Shown here one piece after another: positions 7,719 through 11,532 of a stretch of DNA of 11,532 bases (position 1 is the first letter of the stretch; each line of letters starts with the position of its first letter). The stretch lies in assembly GCA_017302355.1 (NCBI GenBank), contig JAFLDQ010000106.1:1-11532 (forward strand), given 5' to 3'. Source of the DNA: Dechloromonas sp. (GTDB lineage: Bacteria; Pseudomonadota; Gammaproteobacteria; Burkholderiales; Rhodocyclaceae). The notes below the pieces were generated by a model. The model saw only the letters and a program-made list of their open reading frames with translations, did not search any database and had not been told where the DNA came from. The position numbers were made by a program, and so were the translations under genes.

Positions 7719-8092
7719 CACTGAACCTTCACATTGATGACGGTCGCGTTCTGGATCAGCACGTTGTTGCCGGAATTCTGCACCACCGTCGAGAAGCCGC
7801 TGGCGCCGGCCAACGAACCGTCATTGACGTAGTTGCTGCCCGTGGTCAGGTTGGACGCGTGGTTGTCGCTGACCAACCCGGCAGCCCTGGCTTCGCTGAG
7901 CGTGATGTCGAGTTCGGCGCCGCCACGGGAAATCGCCAGATCCTCGCTGTCGACCGCGGCAATGCCGAACACGTTGCCCGCGGGCAGCGTCGCCCCCTGG
8001 CCCGCCTCCTCGGCGCCCGCCTGCGGCGGAAGGCAGGCGGCCCCCAGCAAGGTCGTGACCATCAACCAACGGGAATGCGTAACTGTTTTCAC
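7718..8092 (-). CDS. Small secreted protein with C-terminal QNSG motif, Fap-like minor component
   Basis: A 124-residue secreted protein of no named family that I recognise. A signal peptide covers residues 1-27 (basic start, hydrophobic core, AGA before EEA); Cys20 is not in a good lipobox. The mature part has a Gly-Gly site, DLAISRGG at 51-58, with Leu at -7 and Val at -12 as in double-glycine leaders but Ser at the usually hydrophobic -4. It continues with an Asn/Thr/Gly-rich body (NLTTGSNYVNDGS) and ends in VVQNSGNNVLIQNATVINV, closely similar to the end of the 460-residue protein. A FapB-like nucleator or other minor subunit fits, as inference. The start is GTG with AAGGGGAAG upstream; the internal ATG at residue 11 would lose the signal peptide's basic region. 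It follows a hairpin terminator and overlaps the peptidase gene by one base. Confidence 0.75.
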   Translation of the reverse strand: MKTVTHSRWLMVTTLLGAACLPPQAGAEEAGQGATLPAGNVFGIAAVDSEDLAISRGGAELDITLSEARAAGLVSDNHASNLTTGSNYVNDGSLAGASGFSTVVQNSGNNVLIQNATVINVKVQ

Positions 8093-8116
8093 GTTCTTCC
8101 CCTTTCTGGAAAAGCG

Positions 8117-8146
8117 AAAAGCCCCGGAGCCGCAAGGCCCCGGGAC
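8117..8146 (-). terminator. Hairpin terminator after the fibre gene, inside the operon
   Basis: On the minus strand a strong hairpin starts 11 bases after the stop of the 460-residue protein: 5 bp (GGGCC side 8144-8140 with 8123-8127), one mismatch, 3 bp and a 4-base loop (8135-8132), then TTTTCGCTTTT. The short, interrupted T run suggests leaky termination, so some transcripts would continue into the three downstream genes. Confidence 0.6.
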
Positions 8147-8156
8147 CGCTGGCTGC

Positions 8157-9539
8157 TTACTTGCCGACGTTCAGGTTGGCCTGGACGGTGACCGCCTGCT
8201 GAACCATGGCGTTCATCCCGCTGTTCTGGGCGGCCACCATGATGCCGGCGGCGGATTGGCCGACGCTGCTCATGTTGTTGGACATGTTGAAGGTGCCCGC
8301 ATCGACGGCGATGTAGCCGCCCGCACCGCCAACGCCGCCGGTGCCGCCAGCGCCGCCGTTGCCGACGCCGCCAGTACCGGCGCCGCCAGCGCCACCTTCC
8401 TTGGCAGCCGCGCCGCCGGCGCCGCCGGTGGCGCTACCGTTGGCGGCATGCGTGGACGAGCTGCCATTGGTCGCCGAGCCATTCTGTCCGCCGTTGCCGG
8501 CCGTGTTGGTCGCCGTGCCGTTGTTGGTGCCGCTCGCCGAAGCCTGGCCGGAAGTGGAAGTACCGCTATTGCTGCCGGCGCCGCCGGTGCCGGTCACGGC
8601 GCCGCCGGTGACGCCGCCCGCGTTGGCGGTTGCGCTGCTTTGCCCGCTTGCGCCGCCGGTGGCGGTGCCAGTGCCCGTACCGTTACCGCCGCCATTGGTG
8701 GCGGTCTGGGTGGTGGTGTCGCCCGACCCGGAGGGCTTCCCGTGACCGCCGCCGCCAAAACCTCCGCGGCTGAGGCCGTTCGGCTCATCGCAGCAGCCGG
8801 CGTTCTGGTTCGAAGCGGCGACACCGAGACCGCCGCCAAGCGCACCGGCATGGCCGCCCTTGCTGACATCGACGGCGCCGGCGGAGCCGCCAAGACCGCC
8901 GCTGGCGCCAAGGGTGCTGCCGCCCGCGCCGAGACCCAGATTGGCGCTGTGACCACTCGTGCCGGCGCCGTCGTTGGCCTGGGTGTTGGACGCACCATGG
9001 GCGTTTCCGCCCCTGCCGGCGCTGCCATTCTCGGCCCCGCCATTGCGGGAATCTCCGGCCCTGGCGTCGCCAATCCTGGCATCGCCCGCAGCGGCCTGGG
9101 CAGCCGCATTGCCGGCGGCACCGCCTCTCGCCTCACCGCCTTTGCCGCCGGCGCCGCCGTTACCCACGCCGCCGGTACCGCCGTAGACGGAACCGTTGTT
9201 CGTGGCCACGTTGCCGATGCCGCCGACACTATTACGACTAACGGTACCGTTCAGCTCGCTCTTGGCAACCGCCACGCTCGTGTTGAAGGAATTGCTGAAG
9301 CTGGTGCTGGCGGTCGAACCGTTGTTGGCGGCGGCATTGCCGTAGCCACCCGCATTCCTGGCGTTTCTCGGACCGTTGTCGTGGCTGTTGTCGTTGCCGC
9401 TGTCCTTGATGTCGACGTTTACCTCGAGCGACGGATCGGACTTCTTGTCGTGGCGGTCACCGCCACCCCTATCATCCGCCCATGCCGGGGTCACGCTGTA
9501 GGCGAGAGCAACGGCCACTGCCAAAAGAGTCTTGTTCAT
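8157..9539 (-). CDS. Glycine/asparagine-rich secreted protein, FapC-like presumed amyloid fibre subunit
   Basis: A 460-residue exported protein. A signal peptide covers 1-21 (VTPAWA before DDRGGG). A charged linker (22-60) precedes an Asn/Ser-rich domain (61-118) containing SFSNSFNTSVAVAKSELNGT. A glycine-rich tract follows (119-145, TGGVGNGGAGGKGG), then Ala/Asp and Gly/Leu-rich segments, a lone Cys249-Cys250 pair, an Asn-Gly-Thr-Ser tract (275-370), a second glycine tract (371-408) and a C-terminal domain (409-460) with AAQNSGMNAMVQQAVTVQAN. Very few aromatic residues and almost no charge between about 185 and 405. Composition, export signal, QN-rich end and the neighbouring FapD/FapF-like proteins point to the major subunit of a Fap-type functional amyloid; it lacks the regular three-repeat layout of Pseudomonas FapC. 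GGAGG lies 5 bases before the ATG. It is first in the operon, behind a sigma-54 promoter. A non-amyloid glycine-rich surface protein remains possible. Confidence 0.8.
   Translation of the reverse strand: MNKTLLAVAVALAYSVTPAWADDRGGGDRHDKKSDPSLEVNVDIKDSGNDNSHDNGPRNARNAGGYGNAAANNGSTASTSFSNSFNTSVAVAKSELNGTVSRNSVGGIGNVATNNGSVYGGTGGVGNGGAGGKGGEARGGAAGNAAAQAAAGDARIGDARAGDSRNGGAENGSAGRGGNAHGASNTQANDGAGTSGHSANLGLGAGGSTLGASGGLGGSAGAVDVSKGGHAGALGGGLGVAASNQNAGCCDEPNGLSRGGFGGGGHGKPSGSGDTTTQTATNGGGNGTGTGTATGGASGQSSATANAGGVTGGAVTGTGGAGSNSGTSTSGQASASGTNNGTATNTAGNGGQNGSATNGSSSTHAANGSATGGAGGAAAKEGGAGGAGTGGVGNGGAGGTGGVGGAGGYIAVDAGTFNMSNNMSSVGQSAAGIMVAAQNSGMNAMVQQAVTVQANLNVGK
8343..9179 (-). repeat. Paired glycine-tract repeat within the fibre gene (copies at 8343-8378 and 9144-9179)
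   Basis: Two 36-base segments encode the identical 12-residue string GTGGVGNGGAGG, at residues 121-132 and 388-399, each embedded in a longer GGx-type tract (residues 119-145 and 371-408). DNA of the two copies differs at several third-codon positions, so the protein sequence is conserved more than the DNA. They bracket the Asn/Thr-rich middle of the protein. The coordinates span both copies and the sequence between them. Confidence 0.7.
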
Positions 9540-9570
9540 GGTAATCCTCCAATCAAAAGAAATATTAGAA

Positions 9571-9591
9571 GTGGTCGCAGCCCTGCGCCAC
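9571..9591 (-). promoter_or_regulatory. Hairpin in the 5' leader of the fibre gene
   Basis: In the predicted leader between the sigma-54 start (near 9600) and the ribosome site, GTGGCGCA pairs with TGCGACCAC: 8 bp with one bulged A and a GGGC loop. It lies near the 5' end of the message, a position suited to stabilising the mRNA. Function inferred. Confidence 0.35.
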
Positions 9592-9610
9592 GCCCTTCGG
9601 GTATCTTCAT

Positions 9611-9626
9611 AGCAATGCTTGTGCCA
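9611..9626 (-). promoter_or_regulatory. Sigma-54 (-24/-12) promoter of the fap-like operon
   Basis: The minus strand reads CTGGCACAAGCATTGCT: TGGCAC and TTGCT with the exact 5-base spacer, so GG and GC are 10 bases apart as the consensus TGGCACGNNNNTTGCW requires (only the G of CACG differs). The predicted start is near 9600, about 60 bases ahead of the fibre gene's ATG. A sigma-54 activator gene lies directly upstream, and IHF and palindromic sites flank it as expected. Confidence 0.85.
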
Positions 9627-9643
9627 GGGCTTGGAACCTTCTG

Positions 9644-9656
9644 CAAGGCTTTGATT
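9644..9656 (-). promoter_or_regulatory. IHF-consensus site
   Basis: The minus strand AATCAAAGCCTTG matches WATCAANNNNTTR at every defined position. It lies 18 bases upstream of the -24 element, between the promoter and the upstream palindrome, where IHF typically bends DNA to bring a sigma-54 activator to the polymerase. Confidence 0.6.
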
Positions 9657-9694
9657 GCAGGGTGAATCTTCAATAAAGGAGAAGATGCCGTCGC

Positions 9695-9708
9695 TTGGCC
9701 GCGGCCAA
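9695..9708. promoter_or_regulatory. Perfect 14-bp palindrome, candidate activator-binding site
   Basis: TTGGCCGCGGCCAA reads the same on both strands. Its centre is about 100 bases upstream of the predicted sigma-54 transcription start, a usual place for an enhancer site bound by a dimeric Fis-type helix-turn-helix. Binding by the adjacent regulator is inferred. Confidence 0.45.
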
Positions 9709-9711
9709 TTG

Positions 9712-9833
9712 TGTAACGAGTGTGAAACACCGGGTCGGCACATCGCCGGATCCTGTTACGCGACGGGGCGGTTCTTTGGTCGCCCCTGTGACGACGCGAC
9801 AAGGATTTACGCGCGCCGGCGCCGCCTGTAACG
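9712..9833. repeat. Three GTAAC elements upstream of the sigma-54 promoter
   Basis: TGTAACG occurs at 9712-9718 and 9827-9833, and the inverted form TGTTACG at 9754-9760. Centres are 42 and 73 bases apart, close to 4 and 7 helical turns, so all face the same side of the DNA. The third copy lies in the loop of an inverted repeat (GCGCGCCG 9811-9818, CGGCGCGC 9843-9850). Possibly a second regulator site; the motif is short. Confidence 0.3.
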
Positions 9834-10002
9834 CCGGCGATACGGCGCGCAGGGCAGGCCCTTGCGGCGGGCGGAATCGTTGATTGGCGGGGCTTGCATG
9901 GCAATTCCTGTCGCCATTTGACGACATGCGGATGGCAGGGGAATGGCCGCAATCCGGCGACCCGAAGGGAGTCGTCGAGCGTTGAACCTCCACCTGCACG
10001 GA

Positions 10003-10018
10003 CGGCCGGCGCCGGCCG
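10003..10018. terminator. GC-only 16-bp palindrome past the regulator stop, possible weak terminator
   Basis: CGGCCGGCGCCGGCCG is perfectly self-complementary and lies about 37 bases downstream of the regulator's stop codon on the minus strand. No T tract follows, so it is at best a pause or factor-dependent end. It could instead be part of the intergenic control region. Confidence 0.25.
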
Positions 10019-10054
10019 CAAGGGTCAGGCGCGCGGCGACCGGCCGGAGACCGC

Positions 10055-11392
10055 CTACAACGCGATCTGCAGCCGGTTCATCACCCGGTAGAGGGTGACG
10101 CGGGAAATGCCGAGCTGACGGGCGGTCTTGCTGACGTTGTTGCTGTTGGCGCGCAGGCTGGTTTCGACGATGTCGCGCTCGAACGAGGCGCGCGCCGCCT
10201 CCAGGGTCACGGCGGCCGGCTCGAGGTCGGCGGCCTCGAAACCCATGTCGGCGGAACCGACCAGCCGACCTTCGCTCATGATCACCCCGCGGCGAACCCG
10301 GTTGATGAGCTCGCGCACATTGCCCGGCCAGGGGTAACTGTTGACGGTGCGCAGGGCCTCGGCGGTGAACCCGGCGACCCGGCATTTGGGGGTGGCCGAG
10401 GCGAAGTTGCGGAGCACCGTTTCGGCCAGCATGGCGATGTCGCCGCCACGCTCGCGCAGCGGCGGCAAGTGCAACTGGATGACATTGAGGCGGTAGAACA
10501 GATCCTCGCGAAAACGCTTGGCGACCATCGCTTCGTGCAGGTCGACATGGGTCGCCGCAACCAGCCGGAAGTCGACGGGGATCGCCTGAGTCGACCCGAG
10601 GCGCATGATGGTGCGCTCCTGCAGGACGCGCAGGAGGTTTCCCTGGAGTTCGAGCGGCAGGTCGCCGATCTCGTCGAGAAACAGCAGGCCGCCGTTCGCC
10701 GCCTCGATCTTGCCGATCTTGCGCTCGGTGGCGCCGGTAAACGCGCCCTTCTCGTATCCGAACAGCTCGGCCTGGATCAGGTTGGCCGGGATGGCGGCGC
10801 AGTTGACGACGACGAAGGGCCTCTGCGATCGTGACGAATGGCCGTGCATGGCCTTCGCCACCAGTTCCTTGCCGGTACCCGATTCGCCGCCGATCAGCAC
10901 CGGCAGATCGGCATCGACCACCTTCTCCAGCTTGCGGAAGAAGTCCGTCATCGCCGGGCTGGCGCCGAGGATGCCGAAGCGTCCGGAGGCATTGTCGGGG
11001 GCGGCCAGGGCCAAGCGCAGTCCTGCCCTGCCGCAGGCGTGGCCGATGGTCATGGCAAGGCGCTGCGGGTCGACCGGAAGGGTATGGAAGTCGTGAAAGG
11101 CATTCAGGATGAACGCGTGCAACGCCTTGTAGCCAATCGTTGTCCGCGTGACGATGGCAATCCACTCGGTGGTCGGCGTGGCCGAGATCAATTGCTCGAT
11201 CTCTTCGCGGAATGCCGGTTCCGGCGAGTCGAAGACCACCAGCCCGACGCTGCAATGATTCGCCCGGAGGATCTCCTTCGCCGCGGCGACGGATTCCACG
11301 CAATGGAGAACCCGGGAGTCAGCCACGATCCGGTCTCGCTGATCGCTCAGATGATCTTGCGGATCGATCGCCAATACGTGCCGTGTTTTCAT
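10055..11392 (-). CDS. Sigma-54-dependent transcriptional activator with degenerate receiver domain (VpsR/NtrC-like)
   Basis: A 445-residue DNA-binding ATPase that opens sigma-54 promoters. Residues 1-130 resemble a response-regulator receiver with Asp10, Asp13 and Asp55 (VVFDSP), but the usual Lys-Pro of the last strand is Leu-Pro (TLPVDP, 104-109), so phosphorylation is doubtful; VpsR-type biofilm regulators have a similar layout. The AAA+ domain is complete: Walker A GGESGTGKE (168-176), sigma-54 contact loop GAFTGA (216-221), Walker B LLFLDEIG (236-243), and REDLFYRL with its conserved arginines near 295-302. A Fis-type helix-turn-helix closes the protein (NNVSKTARQLGISRVTLYRV, 418-437). 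It is transcribed towards the fap-like operon and probably activates its promoter. Signal unknown. Start uncertain: ATG at 11392 is chosen; an in-frame TTG at 11407 adds five residues. Confidence 0.92.
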   Translation of the reverse strand: MKTRHVLAIDPQDHLSDQRDRIVADSRVLHCVESVAAAKEILRANHCSVGLVVFDSPEPAFREEIEQLISATPTTEWIAIVTRTTIGYKALHAFILNAFHDFHTLPVDPQRLAMTIGHACGRAGLRLALAAPDNASGRFGILGASPAMTDFFRKLEKVVDADLPVLIGGESGTGKELVAKAMHGHSSRSQRPFVVVNCAAIPANLIQAELFGYEKGAFTGATERKIGKIEAANGGLLFLDEIGDLPLELQGNLLRVLQERTIMRLGSTQAIPVDFRLVAATHVDLHEAMVAKRFREDLFYRLNVIQLHLPPLRERGGDIAMLAETVLRNFASATPKCRVAGFTAEALRTVNSYPWPGNVRELINRVRRGVIMSEGRLVGSADMGFEAADLEPAAVTLEAARASFERDIVETSLRANSNNVSKTARQLGISRVTLYRVMNRLQIAL

Positions 11393-11455
11393 TTTCTCGT
11401 TCGCCAATTCACCGAGCGCCCTCTTCCGGTTGCCGGACGGAAACAGGCGGGTGTC

Positions 11456-11483
11456 AGTATTGCAAGGATGCGCACGGGCTCAA
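11456..11483 (-). promoter_or_regulatory. Weak candidate sigma-70 promoter for the regulator gene
   Basis: On the minus strand TTGAGC (11483-11478) and AATACT (11461-11456) are 16 bases apart, each 4 of 6 to consensus, about 65 bases ahead of the regulator's ATG. No other signal is visible in the remaining bases to the window edge. Confidence 0.25.
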
Positions 11484-11532
11484 GGCCGAAACGTGAGCGG
11501 CGCGGGGAGACAGGGCGGCAGCCCGTTGCGAA

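Noticed and set aside
7718..8092. Lipoprotein reading of the 124-residue protein (Cys20 in LLGAAC)
   Set aside because: Gly at the -3 position does not fit a lipobox, and a good signal peptidase I site (AGA) follows.
8316..9182. Short GC-rich repeated units considered as a CRISPR array or minisatellite
   Set aside because: Units are irregular 9-base codon triplets for Gly-Gly-x in frame with the protein; no constant repeat with unique spacers.
7020..9539. Bacteriocin (double-glycine peptide) export operon as an alternative to amyloid
   Set aside because: The C39 peptidase has its own signal peptide and no ABC transporter domain, the candidate substrates have Sec-type or hydrophobic N-termini, and a FapF-like pore is adjacent; no immunity-like gene is seen.
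8100..9665. Very long plus-strand open frame of 610 codons across the fibre gene, with Ala/Gly/Val-rich product
   Set aside because: It is the antisense shadow of a repetitive GC-rich gene. The minus-strand frame has a signal peptide, a ribosome site, a promoter and conserved-looking ends; the plus frame has none.
1..11532. tRNA, rRNA, insertion sequences, attachment sites and phage genes
   Set aside because: Looked for on both strands by eye; no transposase or integrase frame, no terminal inverted repeats with target duplications, and no tRNA-like cloverleaf noticed.

Overview
The window is GC-rich and has tight coding typical of a proteobacterium. Lineage cannot be fixed from sequence alone. 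An E. coli-type FbaA, a sigma-54 activator next to a consensus -24/-12 promoter, and a Fap-type outer-membrane secretion module together suggest a beta-proteobacterium, perhaps of the Rhodocyclales/Accumulibacter type; that placement is inference.

Left part (1-4089, all minus strand): the 5' end of an unidentified gene that runs off the window, class II fructose-bisphosphate aldolase (fbaA) with its own likely promoter and terminator, a 528-residue protein with an HPr-like phosphocarrier domain buried near its C-terminus, and a small HD-domain nucleotide phosphohydrolase. These look like ordinary chromosomal genes. About 0.6 kb without a gene separates them from the next block.

Right part (4684-11392): a compact locus that I read as a non-canonical Fap-type functional amyloid system. 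On the plus strand is a FapF-like outer-membrane beta-barrel (signal peptide, coiled coil, Ala/Pro linker, barrel ending in Phe). Facing it across a shared bidirectional terminator is a minus-strand operon: a 460-residue Gly/Asn/Ala/Ser/Thr-rich secreted protein (FapC-like presumed fibre subunit), a 124-residue secreted protein with the same kind of C-terminal QNSG motif, a periplasmic C39 cysteine peptidase (FapD-like), and a 299-residue FapE-like protein. Upstream, on the same strand, is a sigma-54 activator with an intact AAA+ domain and a degenerate receiver-like N-terminus.

The gap between activator and operon carries a textbook sigma-54 control region: a full-length match to the -24/-12 consensus, an exact IHF-consensus site just upstream, and a perfect 14-bp palindrome about 100 bases upstream of the predicted transcription start. 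A hairpin terminator after the fibre gene probably lets the fibre subunit be made in excess of the minor proteins. The 299-residue protein carries a near-perfect double-glycine leader-type processing site and the 124-residue protein a weaker one, which makes them candidate substrates of the neighbouring C39 peptidase. Working model: the activator switches on the operon, the proteins cross the inner membrane by Sec, the C39 peptidase trims the minor components, and the FapF-like barrel exports the fibre proteins to the cell surface.
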